From the NCBI GenBank assembly GCA_945957075.1, contig CAMFJP010000074.1, positions 1-7,171 of the forward strand: a stretch of DNA of 7,171 nucleotides, read 5' to 3'. This DNA comes from an uncultured Chlamydiae bacterium (lineage in GTDB: Bacteria; Chlamydiota; Chlamydiia; Chlamydiales; Rhabdochlamydiaceae). Shown piece by piece: positions 1 through 6,839 of this stretch. The position numbers and the translations under genes are program-made. The notes below the pieces were generated by a model that was given only the letters and a program-made list of their open reading frames with translations, was not told the origin of the DNA and did no database searches. Within the stretch, counting starts at the first letter, position 1, and each line of letters begins with the position of its first letter.

Positions 1-153
1 CAATATGTCTCCATATTACCTCGAAATTTGGGTTTAAAGCTGCTCAAAAATCATCGTCAAACAAATGGAGTTATACCAAATGCGGCAAATATGGATTTAT
101 TTGCCGCATTTGGTATTACGCAAGATGTCTATTCATGGGGAGTCATTTTCTAA
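1..153 (+). CDS. Probable C-terminal end of an unidentified plus-strand protein (partial)
   Basis: Reading from base 1 in the first frame, 50 codons are open and end at TAA (151-153); the start is outside the window. The last residues are VYSWGVIF: a terminal Phe with V, W and Y at alternating positions before it. That pattern is compatible with the final strand of an outer-membrane beta-barrel protein, but it is too short to be diagnostic. Support for a real gene comes from the stop lying inside a hairpin followed by a T run on the same strand, which would end this transcript, and from its convergence on the minus-strand gene ending at 182. Against it, the stretch is short, the third frame is also open to 173, and an 18-bp inverted repeat lies within the reading frame. 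Function unknown. Confidence 0.45.
   Translation, partial: QYVSILPRNLGLKLLKNHRQTNGVIPNAANMDLFAAFGITQDVYSWGVIF
73..116. repeat. Perfect 18-bp inverted repeat (hairpin), 8-nt loop
   Basis: Bases 73-90 (ATACCAAATGCGGCAAAT) are the exact reverse complement of 99-116, separated by an 8-nt loop (91-98). Neither strand has a T run directly after it, so it is not a canonical intrinsic terminator. It lies within the apparent C-terminal reading frame of the plus-strand gene, about 35 bp before its stop. It could form a strong RNA hairpin near the 3' end of that mRNA, act as an extra terminator for the convergent gene, or be a copy of a dispersed palindromic element. The sequence does not decide between these. 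Confidence 0.75.
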
Positions 154-171
154 CAACCCTCCCCATTTTTT
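135..171 (+). terminator. Rho-independent terminator candidate of the left-hand plus-strand gene
   Basis: An 8-bp stem pairs ATGGGGAG (135-142) with CTCCCCAT (159-166), closing a 16-nt loop, and a run of six T (166-171) follows on the plus strand. The stem is GC-rich in its core. The TAA stop (151-153) of the plus-strand frame lies within the loop, so the terminator overlaps the gene end. The long loop lowers confidence. The minus-strand gene ends at 182, so this hairpin lies between convergent genes; read on the minus strand it lacks a following T run. Confidence 0.6.
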
Positions 172-181
172 AGGCATCTCT

Positions 182-3100
182 TTAGATACATGAGAGCGCT
201 TGCATCATTTCTTCTCTGGATATAGCGCACCCGCAACTTTTCAGGTAGAAGGCAGGTTCTAGATTTTCTACAAGAGAGCGTACAGCTTCCTTTCCAAACA
301 CAATCGATAGGTTGTGTAGGACTTGGGCTACGTTGTTATTATCACCCCATTGAAATTTATGAAGCTTGGATGTTGGTGCTATGGCATCTGGCATAGTTGC
401 TGTTGTAACAAGAGATAAGAGTTCTTCTAGTTGTGTTCTAAAAACAGAGGGATCTCGTGTTTGTGTTTTGGGATTACAGCCCCAGGTGGCAAGAAATTCT
501 GAAAATCCAGCGCCGAGTCGTCTTACAAAAGGTGGGTCTATTTCCTCTAATCCAAGTAATTTACCCCCTAAAGCAGCATATAGTAGTACGTTTTTCCAAC
601 GATCCCTTCCTCCTCTAGAGTAACCTGTATCCCCAACCATTTTTATTTGATAGGTTATATTTTGCGTTCTCACATCGACACTAGATCTAAAGCTGCCTTC
701 ATGTGCCTGGCCTGGTAAAAATATAGATTGTTCTATATGATGATTCCTCATAGTTAGGTCGCCGCTATAGGAGCTGGGAGTTGCCTTTCTATCGCCCTTT
801 TGACGTGCTTCTGGGTATAGAATAGTTTGTGGTAGTAGCGGCTCTCCTAAAGGCAAGCATTCATGTAAGGGTGGAGTGTATATAGATTTATTGCATGTTG
901 AAACCCGTTGCCAAGCAGATGTAAGATCTTTCATGTAACCATGCGTTGTTGTAAAAATCTCTTCTAGGGTTGTAAAATTATGTCTTCTAAAGTTCTGTCT
1001 TGGTTTATTACTAAAACAGTCCATAGAGGGAAGACGGACCTCTTGCACATTAAATTCAGGTCTTATCGAAAGTTGTTCTATGTCCTCTTCTGAATTACAT
1101 ACTTGCTCATATTGCATTACAAACCAGTCCATCATCTTTTTCAGAAATTGTGGGTCTGCATGTTGTGTTTGTTGTCCTTGAATATTAGCGATAACGTGTA
1201 TTGGAACCGTGTCTGTAATTATTAAAAGCGAACGTATCATGTACTCTAACATTATTTTAAAGCGTTTTACTTTTAAAGCTGTAGGATAGATGGTTTCTGG
1301 GGTGCTTGTGAGTGTTTTAATGCTCTGATCGCATACCTCTATAAGGGCAAATAGTTGTCTAAATAGGGCAGATCCAATGCATTGTTCTTCTTCAGAAATG
1401 GGATACTTACTTGCAATTTCAGAAAGTGCGGCTGTAATGTTATAGATCGTACCGTGCAGTTGGTTCCATAGCTCCTGGCATGATTTTGTTTCAAAAAGAT
1501 CGGGGTTTGAAAATTGTTCCATGCGTATTTTAAAGTAGTCAATGAAGTTTTTTGACCACTCAAGAAAACTAAAGTATGGTTTTATTGTTTCATATTGAGC
1601 CCATAAAGTGTCAAAATAGGCAACAGGATCTTCTATCTTTTCTCTTTTTCCAAAGCAGTAGTTTATCCACTCCATAATAAGATCGAGATCTTGTAGTACG
1701 AGCATCATTTCTTGAAGTTGGGCACCGCGCTTAGGATCTTGTAATACAGCCGTTACAAAGGAGTGCCAATTTTCTTTTCCATTTCTTGTCAGACACATAT
1801 TTGCCATATGCATCAATAGAAAATATTCCTCTTGAGCATCTGGGTTAGCGCCATATTTTGTGCACACAGCGGTTCGATGTTTTTTTGAGGCAAGAAGGTG
1901 CTTTATAGAGGCCTCCTTGTCTTGAAATAAGAGTGCCTCTAGGAATTTAATAGGCAGAAGCCTTTCAGGCGATTGTGGAGGGTAGTGCAAAATCGCGTAG
2001 CGCACTCTTGCAATCTCACGAAATATATTATGTGCTAAAGGCCTGCAAGACCCAGAATCTTTTAGAGAAGCCGTGAAAAAACGTATTAACCTGGCTTCTA
2101 AAAGATCTATAGCTTTTGTATCCGTTGCAGTTTTGATTCTTTCCAGTAGCTCTTTTGTGGTTGCCTCTTCTCTATCTAAAGTTTTCGGTGGCCCTGGAAT
2201 ATGTTTGGTAGCTGCATGCAAAGATCTTTCTTTTGGAATTGGGCTTTCTTTAAGGCCCTCTTTTATTTCTATATCTTCGCCGCAGTATATAGTTCCCGAT
2301 ACTGTTTCAAGATGGAAAGGCGCTGGGATGCTTTGGTAACAGCTTCCCATAGATACAACAGGGATACGGAGTCTATGAAAATGGCATCCCTCATGCGACA
2401 TGCGCCTGCCTGGATATTCTGTTAAAACGCAGCGCACCTTCTCTCTTTGCTCTTGGGGCATGTGCTTATACTGTTCAAAGGCATCACTGAGTGTACGGGA
2501 TCGTATAACCTCCTCTTCTTTAATGTCTTTGAGTACCTCTAAAGTTCCCCCTATCGTACATGTGCCCGAATGCTTTTCTACTTGAGCCCCGCAGATCGCA
2601 TATTGGGGTTGAAGTGCTCTACGCTCCTGTACTCTTGGCCTTGCTTGAACAAGGTAAAGACAGGGAGGTATTTCACCTGCTCCTTTATCTAAAACAAATT
2701 CAATATCGATGCCAGCACCAGCATGCAAATCTTGTAAATGTCCCATTATCCTGTGTAGGGTAATGAGATGTTCTGTAGGAACGCTAGATCCTGTGGCTAC
2801 TTGCGGATCATTGGGAGTTGCTAGAATGCCACCCTCAGCTTTTGGAGCTATCCGGAATGGTTTTCTGCGCACAATAGGCTCTATTCCTTCGTGACGTGTT
2901 ACATAGTAGTCATCTACAACCCCTTCTCCTGTAACAACAAATTCTCCGTGTCCCGGGGCCGCATGAATAGCGCTTGTATGTTTTGTGCGCGCTAAGGGCT
3001 CTTCTCTATATCCCACACCAGAAACAATGCGTAAGGGATCATCTGTACACCCTATCATTGTTTGTACAATCACACCCATTGTAGGGAAATGAAGAATGTT

Positions 3101-3658
3101 ATCTCCAGCAAGTAGTCTTTGGATTAATGAGTTTTCTCCAAAATAGGAGGCAACAACCGTGCCAATGGCTTGAGATACAACCGCATCTTCTCCTATAACG
3201 TTGCATTCTGTTGTATTTCCTCCTGCATTGTCTAAGTCTTTGCGGTCTTCAGCGCCAGAGCTTCGGACCATAAGTGCACCTTCTGGCCTTTTAGGTAATC
3301 TAAAAACCTCTTCTTCAAAGCGCGTATGAATGTTTTGGCGAATACGAGCTAAGATTTCTTTTGCCTCTTCTGTTAATTCTCTACGATCGCCTTGTGCCCT
3401 GCAAAAAGCATCCCAATCTTCGCTTAGCCAGCTGCCAATATGTCTTTGAATGTCTTGTGAGGAAATCGCTTCAAAAGGAGGGACTTTAACGTCTACTAAA
3501 AGATCACCCCATTCTCGTGTTAATTGTTCTAAATCCATCAGTTGTGCCGCTTTGTGTCCATATATATGGGCATGGTCTACATGTGCACCCGGTTGTGCGG
3601 TTAAGCAGCTTTGTTCTTTTGGCTCCTTAACAGGATTAAGATGTGAAACTGGAAGCAT
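182..3658 (-). CDS. PEP synthase/PPDK-like ATP-grasp and phosphohistidine protein with a large unknown C-terminal region
   Basis: A 1158-residue protein. Residues ~30-345 resemble the ATP-binding domain of PEP synthase and pyruvate phosphate dikinase (PPDK): GHKAAQL (34-40, K36), MVRSSGAED (130-138, R132), GIDIEFV (316-322, D318 and E320) and YLVQARP (335-341, Q338 and R340). These match the nucleotide and metal ligands K22, R92, D321, E323, Q335 and R337 of PPDK. Residues ~352-462 look like a divergent swivelling phosphohistidine domain: GRRMSHEGCHFHRLRIPVV (417-435) places H422 ten residues before the IP, as in the family, and SGTIYCG (454-460) fits the domain end. The C-terminal PEP/pyruvate TIM barrel is missing. 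Residues ~463-1158 are unrecognised: largely helical to ~870, then a segment with GDTGYSRGGRDRWKN (1009-1023). I see no signal peptide or membrane segment. The inferred role is ATP-driven phosphotransfer via histidine to an unknown acceptor. The ATG at 3658 is preceded by AGG at 7-nt spacing. The gene appears to have its own promoter. Confidence 0.85.
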   Translation of the reverse strand: MLPVSHLNPVKEPKEQSCLTAQPGAHVDHAHIYGHKAAQLMDLEQLTREWGDLLVDVKVPPFEAISSQDIQRHIGSWLSEDWDAFCRAQGDRRELTEEAKEILARIRQNIHTRFEEEVFRLPKRPEGALMVRSSGAEDRKDLDNAGGNTTECNVIGEDAVVSQAIGTVVASYFGENSLIQRLLAGDNILHFPTMGVIVQTMIGCTDDPLRIVSGVGYREEPLARTKHTSAIHAAPGHGEFVVTGEGVVDDYYVTRHEGIEPIVRRKPFRIAPKAEGGILATPNDPQVATGSSVPTEHLITLHRIMGHLQDLHAGAGIDIEFVLDKGAGEIPPCLYLVQARPRVQERRALQPQYAICGAQVEKHSGTCTIGGTLEVLKDIKEEEVIRSRTLSDAFEQYKHMPQEQREKVRCVLTEYPGRRMSHEGCHFHRLRIPVVSMGSCYQSIPAPFHLETVSGTIYCGEDIEIKEGLKESPIPKERSLHAATKHIPGPPKTLDREEATTKELLERIKTATDTKAIDLLEARLIRFFTASLKDSGSCRPLAHNIFREIARVRYAILHYPPQSPERLLPIKFLEALLFQDKEASIKHLLASKKHRTAVCTKYGANPDAQEEYFLLMHMANMCLTRNGKENWHSFVTAVLQDPKRGAQLQEMMLVLQDLDLIMEWINYCFGKREKIEDPVAYFDTLWAQYETIKPYFSFLEWSKNFIDYFKIRMEQFSNPDLFETKSCQELWNQLHGTIYNITAALSEIASKYPISEEEQCIGSALFRQLFALIEVCDQSIKTLTSTPETIYPTALKVKRFKIMLEYMIRSLLIITDTVPIHVIANIQGQQTQHADPQFLKKMMDWFVMQYEQVCNSEEDIEQLSIRPEFNVQEVRLPSMDCFSNKPRQNFRRHNFTTLEEIFTTTHGYMKDLTSAWQRVSTCNKSIYTPPLHECLPLGEPLLPQTILYPEARQKGDRKATPSSYSGDLTMRNHHIEQSIFLPGQAHEGSFRSSVDVRTQNITYQIKMVGDTGYSRGGRDRWKNVLLYAALGGKLLGLEEIDPPFVRRLGAGFSEFLATWGCNPKTQTRDPSVFRTQLEELLSLVTTATMPDAIAPTSKLHKFQWGDNNNVAQVLHNLSIVFGKEAVRSLVENLEPAFYLKSCGCAISREEMMQALSCI

Positions 3659-3665
3659 AAAACAA

Positions 3666-3668
3666 CCT
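3666..3668 (-). promoter_or_regulatory. Weak ribosome binding site of the 1158-aa gene
   Basis: On the minus strand AGG (within AATAGGTTG) lies 7 nt before the ATG at 3658-3656. It is the only purine-rich element in an AT-rich leader and supports this start over internal ones. Confidence 0.4.
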
Positions 3669-3691
3669 ATTATTAATATAAATATTGTAGA

Positions 3692-3720
3692 ATTATAAAT
3701 TTTATTTATTTTTAATAAAA
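3692..3720 (-). promoter_or_regulatory. Candidate sigma70-type promoter for the 1158-aa gene
   Basis: A consensus TATAAT lies at 3697-3692 on the minus strand, which would put transcription start near 3685 and leave a leader of about 27 nt. At 16-18 bp spacing the -35 region is only T-rich (such as TTTATT or TTTTAT), so the match is poor. An AT-rich tract further upstream could compensate as an UP element. In DNA this AT-rich a TATAAT can occur by chance. Confidence 0.35.
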
Positions 3721-3733
3721 TCTATTATTTTTT

Positions 3734-3749
3734 TTAATTAATTAATTAA
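3734..3749. repeat. (TTAA)4 palindromic AT tract
   Basis: Four tandem TTAA units form a 16-bp self-complementary sequence, flanked by an eight-base T run on the left (plus strand 3728-3735, overlapping its first two bases). It lies upstream of the candidate promoter at 3692-3720 and may be an UP-like or bendable element. No function can be shown from sequence. Confidence 0.5.
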
Positions 3750-3862
3750 AAGCAAATCGTTTATATAATTTGATATAGGTCTATTAACCTGAACTTTGGG
3801 TTTTTTTCGTTAAAAGAAAGATGGGCGCGGGTAAAGAAATTTTTTATAGATTCTGCACAAGT

Positions 3863-3892
3863 GACCAAAATACGACATGTCGTATTTTGGTC
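3863..3892. repeat. Perfect 30-bp palindrome downstream of the hydantoinase operon
   Basis: The arm GACCAAAATACGA (3863-3875) is the exact reverse complement of 3880-3892, and the central CATG is itself palindromic, so all 30 bp are self-complementary. As RNA it would form a 13-bp stem with a 4-nt loop. It begins 19 bp after the stop of the HyuA-like gene, where a terminator is expected. However, no T run follows in the minus-strand (operon) direction; a T-rich stretch follows only in the plus direction. It could be a non-canonical terminator, a 3'-end stabilising hairpin, an operator for a dimeric regulator of the 1158-aa gene, or a dispersed repeat. Confidence 0.8.
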
Positions 3893-3911
3893 GATTTTAA
3901 GTTCTTTATTT

Positions 3912-5423
3912 TCAGTGTGTTGCAATTTTTTCAGGCGGACCTGCTGCCGTAACGATCATGCGGCCAAGCTGACCTGGAATATAGTGGTAGGGGAGGATCT
4001 GCACATCGATAAGCCGGGTCTTTTTTGGATCTGCCCCTTTGGCGATGGTTTTTTGTAGACATACAGCTTCTAGGTCTGCGAGCATCTTATCTTGCTCTGA
4101 TAAGGAGGCGATCTTTTCTTCTGTATGCGCAATTTCAGCAAGAGCAGATCCATAGGCATTGGCCACATCTGCATGTTCTGGGATCACAAAATCATTAGAA
4201 ATATGCTTAAAAAGTGAGGCTCCGCCGCCTACCAATAGAATAGGTGGGGGCTCTTTGCCTGCCATATATAGGGCTCCCTCACGGATTGTAGATAGCGCCT
4301 TGTACATAAGCTCTGCAGCTTGCCTGTTACACAGCTTAGGAGGTGTTGCCTCTGGAATCAAATCGGGGTATAGGCATACGGCAAGATCTGTTAGCGTCAT
4401 AGAGTCGCCACCAAAGCATAGCGCCTGTTGCTTCAGCTTGCGGGCGCAGCTATGCGGTCCTATTGTTTTTGCATTAAAATCCACATAGCTTCCACCGCCA
4501 AGAGCGATAGCTAGAACATCGGGCATAGAGAAATTTAACGCAATTCCACCAATATAGGATCTGCCAAGAGACCTTCTTGGAAAGCCGTTTTTAATCAATC
4601 CAATATCTGTGGAGGTTCCTCCAATATCGATGACAACAGCATGTTCATAATTAGATAATTTTGCAGCGCCGTAAAAAGAATTTGTGGGTCCAGCAGATAG
4701 TGTTAAAATTGGGTACTGAATTGCTGATGCAACATCAAGGATTGTCCCGCTATTTTGAGTTAGAAACAGGGGGGCTTTGCACAAGTTTTGCAGCGCAGAG
4801 AACCCTTTCGCTAGGGGTTTTTTTAATGCTGCATTAAGAATAGCAGCGTTTTCCCTTTCAATAAAGCCAAGGGTCCCCATCTCTGAAGACAAAGAGAGGG
4901 GAATGCCCAGTTTTTCTGCTAAGGCTACAAGTTTTAGCTCTTGCTCTGGGAAGAGGGGAGAGAAGGCGCTTGTTGCGGCAATGCTTTCAGCGCCCGAGTC
5001 TATAAGGGTCTCTAGAGCCCTTTTTGCCTCTTCTTCTTGAAAAGCAGAGATCTGCCTGCCATCGCATTCAAAACCTCCACCGATTGTCACGCACCCTGCA
5101 AGTACTGCTTGCTTAATTTTTGCTGGCCACAAACTACACGGTTTAATGCGTGGGGTGTAACCTGTCATGCGCAAAACACCTACTTTATATAGATCGCGTG
5201 CCTCTAAAATCGCATTCGTTGCATGTGTTGTCCCAACAAAAACAGTTGAGATGTCTTGCCACTGCCTGCCATCCATCAGCTTATTAATGACGTCTTGAAA
5301 GCCGATATCAATCGGATCTGTTGTGATTGTTTTTATTTTTTTTACAATCTGTTGTCTATTATCAATGAGGACAGCATCTGTGTGCGTCCCTCCAATGTCT
5401 ATGCCAATCGTATATTGTGTCAT
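3912..5423 (-). CDS. Short HyuA-type hydantoinase/oxoprolinase family protein
   Basis: A 503-residue cytoplasmic protein of the ATP-dependent hydantoinase A / oxoprolinase family, which couples ATP hydrolysis to opening of hydantoin or 5-oxoproline-type rings. It has the actin-like ATPase fold motifs: IGIDIGGTHTDA (6-17, first phosphate loop), VGTTHATNA (63-71), VVIDIGGTSTDIG (263-275, second phosphate loop), ALGGGSYV (307-314) and ILLVGGGA (395-402, adenosine motif), then NAYGSA (421-426). The N-terminal domain spans ~3-175 and the hydantoinase A domain ~190-430. A tail with ILPYHYIPG (476-484) ends the protein. At ~500 residues it is the short form, lacking the extra C-terminal region of ~690-residue HyuA proteins, and no HyuB gene is next to it. 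Its ATG overlaps the upstream stop in ATGA (5420-5423), which indicates translational coupling; its own Shine-Dalgarno is weak (GGA). The exact substrate is not shown by sequence. Confidence 0.9.
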   Translation of the reverse strand: MTQYTIGIDIGGTHTDAVLIDNRQQIVKKIKTITTDPIDIGFQDVINKLMDGRQWQDISTVFVGTTHATNAILEARDLYKVGVLRMTGYTPRIKPCSLWPAKIKQAVLAGCVTIGGGFECDGRQISAFQEEEAKRALETLIDSGAESIAATSAFSPLFPEQELKLVALAEKLGIPLSLSSEMGTLGFIERENAAILNAALKKPLAKGFSALQNLCKAPLFLTQNSGTILDVASAIQYPILTLSAGPTNSFYGAAKLSNYEHAVVIDIGGTSTDIGLIKNGFPRRSLGRSYIGGIALNFSMPDVLAIALGGGSYVDFNAKTIGPHSCARKLKQQALCFGGDSMTLTDLAVCLYPDLIPEATPPKLCNRQAAELMYKALSTIREGALYMAGKEPPPILLVGGGASLFKHISNDFVIPEHADVANAYGSALAEIAHTEEKIASLSEQDKMLADLEAVCLQKTIAKGADPKKTRLIDVQILPYHYIPGQLGRMIVTAAGPPEKIATH

Positions 5424-6415
5424 ACATATCCAAAGTATTTAGGGCCTACAAGTTCAAGGCCTTTTTCTGTTTTCCATATCGAGGGAGAAGGTAGTACAAA
5501 GAGGTCTACTTTCAGCCCATACCTCAGCATTTCTGTTGTAATCGGGGTTTTAGATTCTTGTTCTAAAAGAATAAGAATATCTGGCGTTTCTGCAATACGC
5601 ACGCTCCCTTTATAGGCAGCCAGGTATTCGTTTTGATAGTAGATCTGCACATCTTCTCCAGAGCGGATGAGGACACTCCCTTGCAAAAATCCATTTTTTA
5701 TTTCTTGTTCTACATGAACAATACATCCAGAAAACAATGGAGGTGTATTAAGGGAGCGCTTGTCTTTTAACGCTTTTCCAAGAGCTATCGCTTTGGAAAT
5801 AGAACCCTTTACAACGCCTTTTTCAGCCTCTTTTTTTGTCATAAGATAGAGGGCGCAGCCTGCAGAGGATCCCATAGCTACTGTCAGCGCTCTGGCATGA
5901 ATTTCAATATCACGAGCACTTTTTGCGTATAAAACAGCGACATTTCCAGCATGATCTGCAACAAATGCAGGAGATGCAGAAATCCCCATGAGATTGCAAG
6001 AGCTCATATGGAGTTCTGGAAAGGCTCTTCCTAGCGTATCGGCGTCAAGAATGGGTATCCCCATTTCTGCTGAAGTATAGAAAGGAGCAAACGCATTGCC
6101 TCCTCCAATTTCAGCTGGCATAAGAGCAGATGGCCTTTTTCCCATTATTTTTTCTATATGCATTAGAATCGAGCGCACCTCATTGCCACTTGGAAGCTTT
6201 TCTTGTCCAACCAGGGGAGCTCCAGCAAAGGCTACCGGTACAATTAGCGCATCGTCTTCAAGATCATCAAGTTCTATAAGCTCTAGGCTGCCGTGCTCTT
6301 CAAGCGCATGCTTTGCCATCATCAAATCATATAGAGGATCTCCGCCGCCACCTGATCCCAAAAGTGCCGCGCCAAGCGCCAAATCATCTAAATCTTCATA
6401 CGTGAGCTGTCGCAT
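5420..6415 (-). CDS. DUF917 / S-methyl-thiohydantoin desulfurase family protein
   Basis: A 331-residue cytoplasmic protein of the family long called DUF917, now described as the S-methyl-thiohydantoin desulfurase domain family. Visible family features are the N-terminal glycine-rich GSGGGGDP (20-27), EIGGGNA (102-108), DADTLGRAFPEL (124-135) and the terminal LVGPKYFGY (322-330). It is slightly short for the family (about 350-360 residues from memory) but complete at both ends. The start at 6415 is fixed by a strong Shine-Dalgarno just upstream. The gene overlaps the permease frame by 20 bp and the HyuA-like gene by 4 bp, so the three form one operon. This family is commonly found beside HyuA-type proteins and NCS1 permeases. 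I infer that it processes a hydantoin- or thiohydantoin-like compound before or together with ring opening. The actual substrate is unknown. Confidence 0.88.
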   Translation of the reverse strand: MRQLTYEDLDDLALGAALLGSGGGGDPLYDLMMAKHALEEHGSLELIELDDLEDDALIVPVAFAGAPLVGQEKLPSGNEVRSILMHIEKIMGKRPSALMPAEIGGGNAFAPFYTSAEMGIPILDADTLGRAFPELHMSSCNLMGISASPAFVADHAGNVAVLYAKSARDIEIHARALTVAMGSSAGCALYLMTKKEAEKGVVKGSISKAIALGKALKDKRSLNTPPLFSGCIVHVEQEIKNGFLQGSVLIRSGEDVQIYYQNEYLAAYKGSVRIAETPDILILLEQESKTPITTEMLRYGLKVDLFVLPSPSIWKTEKGLELVGPKYFGYV

Positions 6416-6418
6416 ATT

Positions 6419-6426
6419 TCCTCCTC
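6419..6426 (-). promoter_or_regulatory. Strong Shine-Dalgarno of the DUF917-family gene
   Basis: GAGGAGGA on the minus strand ends three bases before the ATG at 6415-6413, an unusually tight but near-perfect match to anti-Shine-Dalgarno. It lies within the 3' end of the permease frame. It matters because a premature stop in the permease would weaken translational coupling, and this site lets the DUF917 gene be translated independently. Confidence 0.75.
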
Positions 6427-6836
6427 AAAAAACAACATAAAAAAGCGTAAAGATAGGCATCAATTACAGGGCTTGTTGTTAAAGAGCCATATCCAAATTG
6501 CGCACACACACCTCCAATAGCGCCTAAGATAAAGCTTGTGTATCCACCCCGTCTTTTTAAAAGGTAAGAGCCAATTACCGTGCCTCCCATGCTTGCTACA
6601 AAAACCCCCATGACCTCAAGTACATTCTCAAAATGACTAAGCACATCAAAGCACGCAAGGAGCGTTCCAAGGGCACCTAAAACACATATCCTTTTTCGCT
6701 CACTCCATTTAGGAAATAGGGCAAAAGAGTTGATTCCAGCAGAATATAAATTTGCATTGTTGCTAGACCAGCCAGCGATCACAAGAAAACAGACAACCCA
6801 TATCGCCCAGAGAGTTCCCCCTCCGCTAGTTAGTGT

Positions 6837-6839
6837 TTA
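6837..6839 (-). other. Premature in-frame TAA within the permease
   Basis: The codon falls between GGKDIL and TLTSGGG in an otherwise continuous permease frame. Truncation here removes the NLYSAG transmembrane segment and all later helices, so the product should not transport. After it, the next in-frame GTG (6782) has no well-placed Shine-Dalgarno, so efficient restart is unlikely. Confidence 0.85.

Noticed and set aside
3..173. A second open plus-strand frame running to TAG at 171-173
   Set aside because: Its translation is rich in Cys, Ser and aromatic residues, and it ends inside the terminator T run. The first frame, ending at 153, fits better.
3786..3807. Plus-strand hairpin AACC/GGTT followed by seven T, as a terminator
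   Set aside because: The stem is only 4 bp and no plus-strand gene lies upstream of it.
3840..3911. Canonical intrinsic terminator for the hydantoinase operon
   Set aside because: The hairpin is strong, but no T run follows it on the minus strand, so it is listed as a palindrome rather than a terminator.
4159..4488. Plus-strand open frame of 109 codons
   Set aside because: It is antisense within the HyuA-like gene, whose motifs clearly define the coding strand.
5256..5615. Plus-strand open frame of 119 codons across the HyuA/DUF917 junction
   Set aside because: It is antisense to two well-supported genes and has no family features.
6096..6440. Plus-strand open frame of 114 codons, rich in Ser and Pro
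   Set aside because: It mirrors the Gly/Ala-rich coding of the DUF917 N-terminus; low-complexity antisense shadow.
6396..6782. A separate 128-codon minus-strand gene starting at GTG 6782
   Set aside because: It is the same frame as the upstream permease fragment. Permease-like sequence continues upstream of 6782 to the stop at 6839, and no ribosome binding site is well placed.
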